Positions 1-6,913 of a DNA stretch of 7,767 bases are shown here, piece by piece (the stretch's first letter is position 1; every line of letters begins with the position of its first letter). The DNA is taken from contig AXYY01000141.1 in NCBI GenBank assembly GCA_000485475.1, positions 1 through 7,767 of the forward strand, written 5' to 3'. The notes under the pieces are model-generated. The model was not told the DNA's origin. It was given only the letters and a program-made list of their open reading frames with translations, and searched no databases. The translations under genes were made by a program, and so were the position numbers. This stretch comes from Candidatus Ancillula trichonymphae ImTpAt (GTDB lineage Bacteria > Actinomycetota > Actinomycetes > Actinomycetales > Bifidobacteriaceae).

Positions 1-272
1 AGTTGTTCTTTAACCATTGTGTTTAAGTGCTTGCCCAGAAGTGTGCGCGGGCGATGAATTCCTGGAGTGTCGATGAACACCAGTTGACAACCACTCTTGC
101 ATTCATCTTCAAAAGTTTTAATTCCACGGATTACTTTTCTAGTTGTTTCAGGTTTTGAAGATGTTATTGCAACTTCCGCATCTACAAGTGCGTTAACTAG
201 CGAAGACTTGCCAACATTCGGGCGCCCAGTGACACAGATAAAACCAGCTCTTGTATTCGCAGGTGCAAGCAT
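1..272 (-). CDS. era: GTPase Era, N-terminal part (cut by window edge)
   Basis: Era is an essential GTPase that binds 16S rRNA near its 3' end and helps assemble the small ribosomal subunit. About 90 residues are visible. The G1 P-loop GRPNVGKS lies at residues 16-23, the G2 region reads SSKPETTRKVIRGI (residues 38-51; the family usually has PQTTR), and G3 DTPG is at 68-71 in FIDTPGIHRP. The rest of the G domain and the KH domain lie beyond base 1. The ATG at 272 follows the stop of the CBS protein by 4 bases (TGA-taaa-ATG), so it is the last visible gene of the rplU-era operon. No strong Shine-Dalgarno is seen, which suggests coupling to the upstream gene. A short stretch DECKSGC before G3 makes that loop slightly longer than usual. 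The match to Era rather than EngA (Der) rests on the PETTR/DTPGIHRP context and on the ybeY-corC-era gene order. Confidence 0.95.
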   Translation of the reverse strand, partial: MLAPANTRAGFICVTGRPNVGKSSLVNALVDAEVAITSSKPETTRKVIRGIKTFEDECKSGCQLVFIDTPGIHRPRTLLGKHLNTMVKEQ

Positions 273-276
273 TTTA

Positions 277-1161
277 TCAGTCACTTTCGACCTCGCGCAC
301 TTTTTCAACTGAAATTTTGGATACCTGTTTTTTGCGCCCAGATACTTGAACCGCTTCGAACTTCAAGCCATTGATTTCTGCGTGTGAACCCTTTATGGCA
401 ACTCTTCCGATTGCTTTGGTCAGTAGTCCTAAAATTGTATCAACGTTGTCATGCTCAATCTGAACGCCAAAGAGTTGTTGCAGATCTGAGATTAAATACT
501 TCGCAAGTAGTATGCAGGAAATTGTTTCGTCATTCTCATCCTTTTCAACTAGAACAACTGCGTCATCATTTGCGGCGTCGTGTTCATCATCTAATTCACC
601 AACAATCTCCTCAAGCGTGTCCTCCAGGGTTACTAGTCCGGAAATCCCACCATACTCGTCAATCACTAGTGCCATGTGCTGGCGCTCATCTTGCATGGTG
701 CGGAATAAATCATCAACTGGTTTCGACTCTGGAACAAATAGGACCTTCCGTAAAACTGCGGTGATAGACTTGTTTCTGGGCTTTTTGTGCAGAAAGATTT
801 CCTTAACAACATCCTTGAAATATGCAAGTCCTAGTATTTCATCAGCATTTTCGCCCATAACTGGAATACGGGAAAATCCAGAGCGAATAAACAGCGTGAG
901 CGCAGAACCATATGTGTCATCACGATCCAGTGTAATCATATCAGTTCTGTGGACCATGACTTCGCGCGTGATCGTGTTGCCGAACTCGAACACTGAACGC
1001 AGCATTTTTCGGTCTTCTTCACGTATTTCATCAGATTCTTCAATTTGTGTTACAATGTTCTGGTGATTCTTCGTGCACAACTTCAAACAGACCAAAACTA
1101 GTGAAACTGCGAGCGCTATATTGACAACAAAAAGTACTCCAACTAGTATATTAGCAATCAT
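277..1161 (-). CDS. CorC/YbeX-like CBS-domain membrane protein
   Basis: A 294-residue member of the HlyC/CorC family, proteins linked to magnesium/cobalt export and, through ybeX next to ybeY, to ribosome metabolism. Visible order: one hydrophobic N-terminal segment (about residues 4-29), a charged linker, a CBS pair (about 66-185; the second contains the family signature [26 protein letters not shown]), and a C-terminal CorC_HlyC domain (about 200-290, with VDTILGLL). Actinobacterial relatives usually carry a four-helix DUF21 transporter domain and are above 400 residues; here only one membrane helix remains, so it resembles E. coli YbeX in layout. I chose ATG 1161 because AAAGGGA lies 4 bases upstream; a TTG at 1185 would add eight residues but has a poorer site. 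The start overlaps the ybeY end by 11 bases. Whether it transports ions is uncertain given the missing helices. Confidence 0.9.
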   Translation of the reverse strand: MIANILVGVLFVVNIALAVSLVLVCLKLCTKNHQNIVTQIEESDEIREEDRKMLRSVFEFGNTITREVMVHRTDMITLDRDDTYGSALTLFIRSGFSRIPVMGENADEILGLAYFKDVVKEIFLHKKPRNKSITAVLRKVLFVPESKPVDDLFRTMQDERQHMALVIDEYGGISGLVTLEDTLEEIVGELDDEHDAANDDAVVLVEKDENDETISCILLAKYLISDLQQLFGVQIEHDNVDTILGLLTKAIGRVAIKGSHAEINGLKFEAVQVSGRKKQVSKISVEKVREVESD

Positions 1162-1687
1162 CTTGTCCCTTTGGTAGTCCCTCAATTTTAATATCAGCTA
1201 CTGCAACATTCTTCATCCTCGCAATATAACCGATCAGTAATCGCCTCTGCAGCTCGAACATCTCAGCCTCCTCCTCCACTTGCGCATGGTCGTATCCAAG
1301 TATGTGCAGGATCCCGTGCGTTGTCAGCAGTAGCATTTCCTCGTGCGCCGTGTGGTTGGCTAGTTCTGCCTGTTTTTCTGCAACAAATGGACAAATCGCA
1401 ATGTCTCCAAATTCCAGATCAACCGCTTCAACAGTAAAGTTCCTGTTCGAGAACACGGGCGAACTAGTCGTGAACTCATCAAGTGGAAATGACAACACAT
1501 CAGTTGCCTTATCCTGACCCATCCAAAGTTTATTCAGCCGACGCATCTCCTCCTCGTCAACGAACAGTATGTTCAAACTAACATCTGGATTTACGCCAAG
1601 TTCCTCAAAAATGTAAAGAGAAAGATGCACAAAGTCATCGGTATCCATCACCTGGAAATCCGTATCGTTGAACACATCAACTGGCAC
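1151..1687 (-). CDS. ybeY: Endoribonuclease YbeY (16S rRNA maturation)
   Basis: YbeY is a metal-dependent single-strand RNase needed for 16S rRNA 3'-end maturation and ribosome quality control. The protein is 178 residues, slightly longer than the E. coli enzyme. The diagnostic metal-binding motif HGILHILGYDH is complete, with His124, His128 and His134. The upstream conserved block reads WMGQDKATDVLSFPLDE (residues 55-71); the WM in place of the E. coli YRG matches the actinobacterial form of the family as I know it. The GTG start at 1687 shares its G with the hisI stop (TAGTG), and GGGGAG lies about 6 bases before it. The 3' end overlaps the CBS gene. The ybeY-corC-era order is common in bacteria and supports a shared role with Era in small-subunit maturation. 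Confidence 0.95.
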   Translation of the reverse strand: MPVDVFNDTDFQVMDTDDFVHLSLYIFEELGVNPDVSLNILFVDEEEMRRLNKLWMGQDKATDVLSFPLDEFTTSSPVFSNRNFTVEAVDLEFGDIAICPFVAEKQAELANHTAHEEMLLLTTHGILHILGYDHAQVEEEAEMFELQRRLLIGYIARMKNVAVADIKIEGLPKGQDDC

Positions 1688-2034
1688 TATCTTCTCCCCT
1701 CATCAAGCGTTCTGAAGAAGCACGTTCGCGAGCCCGTATGGCATGCAGGACCTTTTGGTTCTACTAGATATAACAGGGTGTCGAAATCGCAATCTTCAAG
1801 CACTTGTTGAACATGTAGATAATTTCCTGAAGTCGCACCTTTCACCCAGATTTCGCTTCTAGAGCGCGAGTAGAAAGTTGCAAGACCTGTTTTCTGCGTC
1901 AACTGCAGTGCCTCATCATTTGCCCACGCCAACATCAGGATCTCGAATGTATGCGCGTCCTGCACAACTACAGGCGCTAGTTTAACTGCGGATACTTCAG
2001 AACCGTAGTTTGTGAACGTGGTATCAAACTTCAT
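1687..2034 (-). CDS. hisI: Phosphoribosyl-AMP cyclohydrolase
   Basis: HisI opens the purine ring of phosphoribosyl-AMP, the third step of histidine biosynthesis, in the cytoplasm. The 115-residue protein covers the whole single-domain family without a fused HisE. Conserved parts: LMLAWANDEAL (33-43), FYSRSRSEIWVKGATSGN (54-71), and the metal site. Asp81, Asp83 and Asp85 (DCDFD) match the Mg ligands and Cys82, Cys98 and Cys105 (DCD, ACHTG, TCF) match the zinc ligands of the family. The ATG at 2034 overlaps the proB stop as ATGA, with AAGGTGAGG just upstream, a typical coupled arrangement. No other his gene lies in the window, so the gene is isolated from its pathway and is carried by a ribosome-biogenesis operon. 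Its intact active site suggests the histidine pathway is still in use in this organism. Confidence 0.96.
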   Translation of the reverse strand: MKFDTTFTNYGSEVSAVKLAPVVVQDAHTFEILMLAWANDEALQLTQKTGLATFYSRSRSEIWVKGATSGNYLHVQQVLEDCDFDTLLYLVEPKGPACHTGSRTCFFRTLDEGRR

Positions 2035-2858
2035 GCCTCACCTTCCTCGTGCGTGCAAACTGGGAGAATTTGCGTGTGCGGAGTAGTCTGCTCAAAAAGA
2101 ACACCCTGCATTTTGCTGTTATTTGCGATGTGGCACTCAATTCCAGCTGCGATCGCAATTCTTGCAGCCTGCAACTTGGTCCGCATCCCACCAGTTCCCA
2201 ACGAACTTGCACTTGCACCAACTTGTATAACTTTTTCTAGCTCGTCAAGTCTTGAAATTCCCTCAACTGCTGTAATCAACTTCGCATTAACTCCTGAACC
2301 AGCCGCATTTGGAGGTGCATCGTAAAGTCCATCAACATCTGAAAATAAATACAACTTGCACGCAGAGCACGCGGATGCAACTAGTGCTGCAAGTTTATCG
2401 TTGTCGCCAAATGTCAACTCCTCAGTCGCAACTGTATCGTTCTCGTTGATGATTGGAACGATATTACTCTTCAACAACCCATCAATTGTGCGCCTGATGT
2501 TGTCTTGCCGCGCAGAATCCGCAATGTCGTCCTTTGTCAGCAGTATTTGTGCAGAATACGCCGAACTTCGCTGGAAAAACTGGCGGTACGCACTCACTAG
2601 TAGGGGTTGTCCAACTGCGGCCACCGCCTGAAGTTCATCAAGCAACTGCGGGCGGTTCTTCATCTTGAGTTCCTCCATTCCTGCGGCCACCGCCCCCGAT
2701 ACAACCAGAATTACATCAACACCTTTTTGTTTCAGCTGAACAACTGCGCGCACAATTTTCTTGACTCTAGCAAAATCTACAGACGCATAATTCTCGGCGC
2801 TAACTATTGAACTTGTCCCAATCTTCACAACCACTCGATCATTTCTACGCACGCACAT
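2031..2858 (-). CDS. proB: Glutamate 5-kinase (no PUA domain)
   Basis: ProB phosphorylates L-glutamate to gamma-glutamyl phosphate, the first and usually feedback-controlled step of proline synthesis. The amino-acid kinase fold is complete: VVVKIGTSS (9-17), VSGAVAAG (53-60), QILLTKDDI (104-112), IINENDTV (136-143), FGDND (150-154), SDVDGLYD (173-180) and GTGGMRTK (221-228). At 275 residues it ends right after the kinase domain; the C-terminal PUA domain found in the E. coli type (about 367 residues) is absent. The ATG follows the obg stop with no gap (TAG-ATG), and GGAG lies about 9 bases upstream inside the obg end. proB next to obg is a frequent order in Gram-positive bacteria. proA is not in this window. 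Confidence 0.95.
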   Translation of the reverse strand: MCVRRNDRVVVKIGTSSIVSAENYASVDFARVKKIVRAVVQLKQKGVDVILVVSGAVAAGMEELKMKNRPQLLDELQAVAAVGQPLLVSAYRQFFQRSSAYSAQILLTKDDIADSARQDNIRRTIDGLLKSNIVPIINENDTVATEELTFGDNDKLAALVASACSACKLYLFSDVDGLYDAPPNAAGSGVNAKLITAVEGISRLDELEKVIQVGASASSLGTGGMRTKLQAARIAIAAGIECHIANNSKMQGVLFEQTTPHTQILPVCTHEEGEA

Positions 2859-4478
2859 CTACCAGCTCTCCATTTCTGCAACTTCCTCGTCACTAAAATC
2901 CGCAGGATCAGCCCAAAAATCAACTTCTCGCTCCTTTGCGAACTGCTCGCGCGTGCTACTCTTGGCATCTTGACGTGCATGATATTCTGCGCGCTTTTGC
3001 TGCCTAGTTGCTCGGTGCACGCGCTCCTCAAATTCAAGTCTAGCATCTTCACCTCGTCTGTGCGCGTAAAGTACTTCTGCGCCCGCCAAAATCGAGGGCC
3101 TGTAGTCAAACTCGTAATATTCGTCAGTATTCTTCAAATAATGCGCGCGTGGATTAACCAGTGAAATACGCACCTCATCGCCCTCATTCGCACCAAGTTT
3201 GTCCAGCTCATTCTCAACTTCTAGTTTTTGTAATCTATCAGATAAGTAACCAACTGCTTCGTCGTTGCTAAAATCTGTCTGGAGAACCCAAATGCGTGGT
3301 TTTTCGCCCACAACTTCGTAATACGCGCCCGCAGAATCCTCGTGCCTGGATATTTCAAAACCAACTGTATTAGCTCGAGACCTGGGCTTTAGCTTGATAA
3401 TTTGGCGCGCAGAATCGTCAAGCTCAAGTTTTTCTGCCACCGCAAGTTCATCTTTTAACTCCTTAACTATCTGCCCCAGCCTCGAAACGAACTCCTTAAG
3501 TCCATCATGCTTTAGAGCTGAAATCTGGAAAGTCTCATAACCTCTTGACTTGAATTCAGCTTCTGCAAGTTCCGCCAAATCTTTACCTGCAGAATCATCA
3601 ACCTTGTTCAAAACAACCAGTTTTGCGCGGGTTTTCAGCGGTTTCACATCACCTCGCATATGCATGAGCGTGTATGCATCAAGTTCATTCTCAATCGCTT
3701 CAAGGTCTGAAACTGGGTCCCTGCCCGGCTCGTATGCAAGCATATCAAGAACATGAACGATGACCAGTGTTCGCTCGATGTGCCGCAAAAACTCGAGTCC
3801 CAAGCCCTTACCAGTCGAAGCACCAGGAATTAAACCAGGAACATCAGCAACAACAAATCTATAACCGTGGCTTGAAACTACACCGAGATTTGGAGTAAGC
3901 GTTGTAAATGAATAATCCGCAATCTTCGGACGAGCCGCAGAAATGGACGCAACTATTGAACTTTTTCCACTATTGGGGAACCCCACTAGTGCAGCATCTG
4001 CCAACAACTTCAACTCAAGTGTCAATTCGGCTTCTTCGCCAGGTGTTCCACGCAACGAGAATCCAGGTGCCTTTCTGCACTTGTTCGCAATCGACTCGTT
4101 CCCGAGCCCACCAACACCTCCAGCAACTGCTAGAAACGTCTGCCCATCTTCTGCAAGATCCTCAATCAACTCATCAGCCATAGTCCTCACAACAGTCCCA
4201 ACTGGTACTTTCAGGTACAAGTCTTCACCGCGCTTGCCATCCTTACTGCCACCGTAACCCATCTCGCCATCATTTGCGTGTTTATGCGGCGAAAAGTGGT
4301 AGTCCAGTAACGAACTTACCTGCGAATCAGCGCACAAGTATATCGAACCGCCGTTTCCGCCACTGCCACCATTTGGTCCTGCAAGTGGACGAAACTTTTC
4401 CCGTCGAATTGATGTGCAACCGTTTCCGCCACTGCCTGCGCGCAAAAATATGCGAACCTTGTCTACAAAATCAACCAA
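2859..4478 (-). CDS. obg: GTPase Obg/CgtA with OCT domain
   Basis: Obg is an essential GTPase acting in large-subunit assembly and stress control. Domains in order: the glycine-rich Obg fold (1-158, with PNGGSGGNGGS and GGVGGLGN), the GTPase domain with G1 GFPNSGKSS (166-174), G2 SFTTLTPNLG (190-199), G3 DVPGLI (212-217), G4 NKVD (291-294) and G5 SAL (320-322), then an OCT domain (about 365-440). A tail of about 100 residues follows, basic first (RATRQQKRAEYHARQDAK) and ending acidic, with FWADPADFSDEE. At 539 residues it is long, as in actinobacterial forms. The start is TTG at 4478: an in-frame TAG lies two codons upstream and the N-terminus VDFVDKVRIFLRAGSGGNG fits the family start. No convincing Shine-Dalgarno is seen in the 23-base gap after rpmA, so translation may depend on reinitiation. 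rplU-rpmA-obg is a classic cluster. Confidence 0.97.
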   Translation of the reverse strand: MVDFVDKVRIFLRAGSGGNGCTSIRREKFRPLAGPNGGSGGNGGSIYLCADSQVSSLLDYHFSPHKHANDGEMGYGGSKDGKRGEDLYLKVPVGTVVRTMADELIEDLAEDGQTFLAVAGGVGGLGNESIANKCRKAPGFSLRGTPGEEAELTLELKLLADAALVGFPNSGKSSIVASISAARPKIADYSFTTLTPNLGVVSSHGYRFVVADVPGLIPGASTGKGLGLEFLRHIERTLVIVHVLDMLAYEPGRDPVSDLEAIENELDAYTLMHMRGDVKPLKTRAKLVVLNKVDDSAGKDLAELAEAEFKSRGYETFQISALKHDGLKEFVSRLGQIVKELKDELAVAEKLELDDSARQIIKLKPRSRANTVGFEISRHEDSAGAYYEVVGEKPRIWVLQTDFSNDEAVGYLSDRLQKLEVENELDKLGANEGDEVRISLVNPRAHYLKNTDEYYEFDYRPSILAGAEVLYAHRRGEDARLEFEERVHRATRQQKRAEYHARQDAKSSTREQFAKEREVDFWADPADFSDEEVAEMESW

Positions 4479-4501
4479 GTGCTATCAGTTTGTACCAGTG
4501 G

Positions 4502-4759
4502 CTATGCTGTATCTGTGACGATGTCTACAACTTTTCGATCTCTGCGCGTTCCGAAACGAACAACTCCAGCAGCAAGCGCAAACAGCGTGTCGTCTTTGCC
4601 CCTCCCAACCTGAATACCAGGATGAAACGCAGTTCCTCGTTGACGCACAAGAATTTCGCCAGCATTCACTCTTTCGCCACCGAATCTTTTAACGCCTAGT
4701 CTTTGAGCATTTGAATCCCTACCGTTCCTTGAGGACGACGCCCCTTTCTTATGTGCCAT
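4502..4759 (-). CDS. rpmA: 50S ribosomal protein L27
   Basis: L27 reaches the peptidyl-transferase centre with its N-terminal tail. The 85-residue protein is complete and begins directly [17 protein letters not shown], without the cleavable N-terminal extension seen in Firmicutes. The core [21 protein letters not shown] (residues 22-42) and [17 protein letters not shown] is canonical. An AAAGGT lies about 8 bases before the ATG. It follows rplU after 22 bases, the usual rplU-rpmA pair, and is expected to be co-expressed from the promoter at 5170-5199. Confidence 0.98.
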   Translation of the reverse strand: MAHKKGASSSRNGRDSNAQRLGVKRFGGERVNAGEILVRQRGTAFHPGIQVGRGKDDTLFALAAGVVRFGTRRDRKVVDIVTDTA

Positions 4760-4781
4760 ATTATTTTACCTTTCTAGTGCC

Positions 4782-5123
4782 TTAACCCAACTTGACAATT
4801 TTTAGACGCGTCAACTCCTGACGATGTCCCCAACGCTTGCGGTAACCTGTCTTATTCTTGAACTTCATGGCTGAAATCTTCTTCCCACGCTCTGTGCGAA
4901 TGACCTCAGCAGTAACCTTGATCTTCTCTAAATCTGCCTGGTTGGTCGTCACTTTCGAAGCGCCCGCATCTCCTCCAGACACGAAAAGTGCAACTGGCAG
5001 ATCCACTTTCGCACCAGCTTCCAGAGATACATTCTTCTCATCCTTCAACCTGTTGACAACAATTACGTCATCCACTTTCACTTTTGTCTGACTACCGCCA
5101 ACCTTAACAACTGCGTACTTCAC
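4782..5123 (-). CDS. rplU: 50S ribosomal protein L21
   Basis: L21 binds 23S rRNA in the large subunit. The 113-residue product matches the family: YAVVKVGGSQTKVKVDDVIVV at the start and FKNKTGYRKRWGHRQ (residues 88-102) with LTRLKIVKLG at the C-terminus. It is about ten residues longer than usual because of a small Gly/Ala/Ser-rich insert (SGGDAGAS, near 49-56). The start is a GTG at 5123, chosen because it gives the family N-terminus (MKYAVVKVGG) and has AAAGGATGGA about 5-8 bases upstream. An ATG 10 bases upstream is out of frame. It is the first gene of the operon, about 40 bases downstream of a near-consensus promoter. Confidence 0.97.
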   Translation of the reverse strand: MKYAVVKVGGSQTKVKVDDVIVVNRLKDEKNVSLEAGAKVDLPVALFVSGGDAGASKVTTNQADLEKIKVTAEVIRTERGKKISAMKFKNKTGYRKRWGHRQELTRLKIVKLG

Positions 5124-5169
5124 ACTTGTCCATCCTTTGTTATACTCCTACATATCATTCAACGGCTGC

Positions 5170-5199
5170 ATTATATCACAGCTACATGTGCGTTGTCAA
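5170..5199 (-). promoter_or_regulatory. Promoter of the rplU-rpmA-obg-proB-hisI-ybeY-era operon
   Basis: On the minus strand a perfect TTGACA (-35, bases 5199-5194) is followed after 18 bases by a perfect TATAAT (-10, 5175-5170). TG-A directly before the -10 makes it an extended -10 element too. Transcription should begin near 5163, leaving an untranslated leader of about 40 bases before the rplU GTG. No leader hairpin is evident. This is the strongest promoter-like sequence in the window and fits a ribosomal-protein operon. Confidence 0.85.
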
Positions 5200-5221
5200 G
5201 TTACCAGAGCAGTTTTGCCAT

Positions 5222-5245
5222 CTTTTCATTCATCTTTCTGAAAAG
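5222..5245. repeat. Short inverted repeat between the decayed dehydrogenase gene and rplU
   Basis: CTTTTCA and TGAAAAG form perfect 7-base arms (5222-5228 and 5239-5245) around a 10-base loop. It lies between the stop of the aldehyde dehydrogenase pseudogene (5259) and the rplU promoter. It could be a weak hairpin ending upstream transcription or a protein-binding site, but no T-run follows on either strand, so neither role is supported beyond its position. Confidence 0.3.
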
Positions 5246-5258
5246 TCCGCAACAAGTC

Positions 5259-6638
5259 TTATTTCCAGACCTCGTCATCACTTGGATAATTCTGTGACTT
5301 GACAAACTGAGGTTTAGTATATGCTACGCGTGTGCGGTTGAACAGGTGCGTGTAGAAGAGATTCTCCGAAATAGAATTATTTCTCCCAAGAGCCGCCCGC
5401 ACCCCAGAGTTGTTGCTGAATTCTGGTTGACTAGAACGCGCGGAACTGGTAGTTTTAGCCCAACTTCAAGTATGCGATCCGAGTTGAAGCTGTGTACAGA
5501 AACTGAGTGTCCAATTCCTTCAACCTGCAGATTTTCACGAGCAATTTCAATGGCTTGTTCCCAAGTGCCGTAGCCATAAAGAGCAAGAACTGGAAACATC
5601 TTCTCCTTTGACCAGACCTGTCCTTGTCCCCAAGTTTTTGGTTCAACAACTAGAAAAAACTCTGCAGGTCGAGCTATTGCAAGTCCTGTCATCTGGGCCA
5701 GTTTTTGAGCATCTTGCCCCACAGCATCCTTGGAAATAAAATACTACCCCACCAGAAAACAAGACGTCTTCCATTTGTTTAAGAGTACCAGCGTCGTTAA
5801 TAATTTCAGCATCTAACTCTTTGAGCGCCATTCGGTACCGGTTTAGCTCCGCTTCCGGGGCGATAATGCTCTGTTCGCACGCACAAACGAGTCTGTTGTC
5901 AAAAGCCCTTCCAGCAAGCAAGAACTTTTTCAGTCCGTCATTTAGGCTATCATCAGTCAAGTCTTCATCAAACAAGACCTGAACATTATCAGCACCGACC
6001 CCCCAAAACTTGGCTTTGAGCAAGAGTAAGCGGACTTGACCATATTTGGACCACCAGTTGCAATTACCGTATCAACAGCCTGCATCAATTCATTTGTCTG
6101 AGCAATTGAAGGATCGATAATAATACTCTGGTAGACATCAACAAGACCTTCAACAGCAAATTCTCGCTCAAGTCGACTCAAAGTATTACGAAACACATAT
6201 TAGTTAAATATTCGTTAACATTTTTAGTCCTAGGATGTGAAGCGATAATTACCGAGTCGGCCGACTTAAAAGCAAACACTGCATTACACATTGGCGTTAC
6301 AACAGGGTTAGTAAGTAGGAGTTAATGCAACCGGATAACACCTAGTGGTTTGGCAATTTCAATAATTCCATCAGCTAGATTTTGATTGAGAACTCCACGG
6401 GAAATTTTGCCTTTAAGAGCGTAGTAAATATTGCGTGATTTATTTTGACACTTTTCCACTTTGTCGTCAATATCACCCATTTTAGTTTCATTAACAGAGT
6501 CATACGTGCAAGTTCCTGAGCATTATCAAAAACTACTTTTCCAATTGCCCGTACAATCTCATCAACTTGCTCTTGACTCAACTGCTCCAAAACACGCTGC
6601 GAGTTACGCGCACGACGGACTAACTCATCTATTTGCAA
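5259..6638 (-). pseudogene. Decayed CoA-acylating aldehyde dehydrogenase (EutE/AdhE N-domain type)
   Basis: This family oxidises aldehydes such as acetaldehyde to acyl-CoA with NAD, or runs in reverse in fermentation. The full length (1380 bases, about 460 residues if repaired) can be followed from TTG 6638 (AAGGAG 9 bases upstream) to TAA 5259, but only by changing frame about seven times. Family blocks in order: ELVRRARNSQRVLEQLSQEQVDEIV; ETKMGDIDDKVEK; NPVVTPMCNAVFAFKSADSV; VDTVIATGGPNMVKSAYS; KPSFG/VGADNVQVL; FDNRLVCACEQSIIAP, where the catalytic Cys (codon 5885-5883) survives; and SISENLFYTHLFNRTRVAY near the end. Disruptions are small: CT duplicated near 6495, a C lost near 6332 and a T gained near 6313, TG duplicated near 6196, a C6/G6 run at 5999-6004, one extra T near 5738, and a shift near 5395. 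There is no alcohol dehydrogenase domain after it, so it was a stand-alone enzyme, not full AdhE. The precise substrate is unknown. Confidence 0.9.
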
Positions 6639-6639
6639 T

Positions 6640-6757
6640 TCAAGTACTCCTTATATCTTCATCGATTTCATCAAGGGTTCTGCCAAACTACCGCCCGCAC
6701 CTTCTTGCCCTCACGACCGAGCCTCATGCCACAAGCAGCTGAACGGTAACACTTGTA
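6640..6757 (-). other. Short leader ORF(s) between promoter and dehydrogenase pseudogene
   Basis: Reading the minus strand, an ATG at about 6757 with AGGTGA seven bases upstream opens a 29-codon frame MYKCYRSAACGMRLGREGKK... that stops at TGA after WQNP. In a neighbouring frame the sequence continues as FGRTLDEIDEDIRST and stops at TGA 6642-6640, one base before the TTG of the dehydrogenase. The two pieces could be one small gene of about 45 codons broken by a frameshift, lying in the same transcript as the dehydrogenase. I do not recognise the protein. Alternatively the ATG frame is a chance ORF in an untranslated leader. Confidence 0.35.
6648..6653 (-). promoter_or_regulatory. Ribosome binding site of the dehydrogenase pseudogene
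   Basis: AAGGAG on the minus strand, 9 bases before a TTG at 6638. It decides the start: no ATG is available in this frame and the family N-terminus begins right after the TTG (QIDELVRRA). The site has survived although the coding part has decayed. Confidence 0.75.
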
Positions 6758-6781
6758 CATCCCGAAATCACCTCGTCTTGA

Positions 6782-6913
6782 TGTTCAAGCAAACCCACGC
6801 CTGTGTTTATTATACCACATGGTTTTATATATCAAGCCAGAGTTTCAAAGCAAGTTAGGGGCAGTTTGGCACTGAAGTCTACAGCAGTTGATACTAGTGA
6901 TGGCTGGGAGTGA
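6782..6913 (+). pseudogene. Possible antitoxin remnant preceding the RelE-type toxin fossil
   Basis: An open frame of about 43 codons runs from just after TGA 6779-6781 to TGA 6911-6913. The last part reads ARVSKQVRGSLALKSTAVD then TSDGWE. Its stop overlaps the likely GTG start of the toxin fossil as GTGA, the four-base overlap common between antitoxin and toxin genes. There is no recognisable start codon with a Shine-Dalgarno and I see no known DNA-binding motif, so the first part may not be coding. Only position and the overlap argue for an antitoxin. Confidence 0.25.
6809..6835 (-). promoter_or_regulatory. Promoter upstream of the dehydrogenase pseudogene
   Basis: The minus strand has TGG-TATAAT (extended -10; TATAAT at 6814-6809) with TTGATA as a possible -35 at 6835-6830. 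The spacer is only 15 bases, shorter than ideal, but the TG-n extension would compensate. It lies about 170 bases ahead of the pseudogene start and in front of the small leader ORF. It overlaps, on the opposite strand, the possible antitoxin remnant. Confidence 0.6.

Noticed and set aside
512..1066. 184-codon plus-strand ORF
   Set aside because: It is Ser/Thr-rich antisense of the CorC-type gene, which has clear CBS domains; a shadow frame.
3908..4257. Plus-strand ORFs inside obg
   Set aside because: Antisense shadows of the Obg GTPase domain with no independent start signals.
5222..5245. Inverted repeat as a rho-independent terminator
   Set aside because: AT-rich stem, ten-base loop and no T-run on either strand; kept only as a repeat.
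5259..6638. Sequencing error as the cause of the broken dehydrogenase
   Set aside because: Indels include dinucleotide duplications and non-homopolymer sites, and about 5 kb of adjacent operon is free of frameshifts; cannot be fully excluded without reads.
6660..6800. Cobalamin or other riboswitch ahead of the dehydrogenase
   Set aside because: I compared by eye with the B12 box and saw no match; only weak pairings (GTTC/GAAC) are present.
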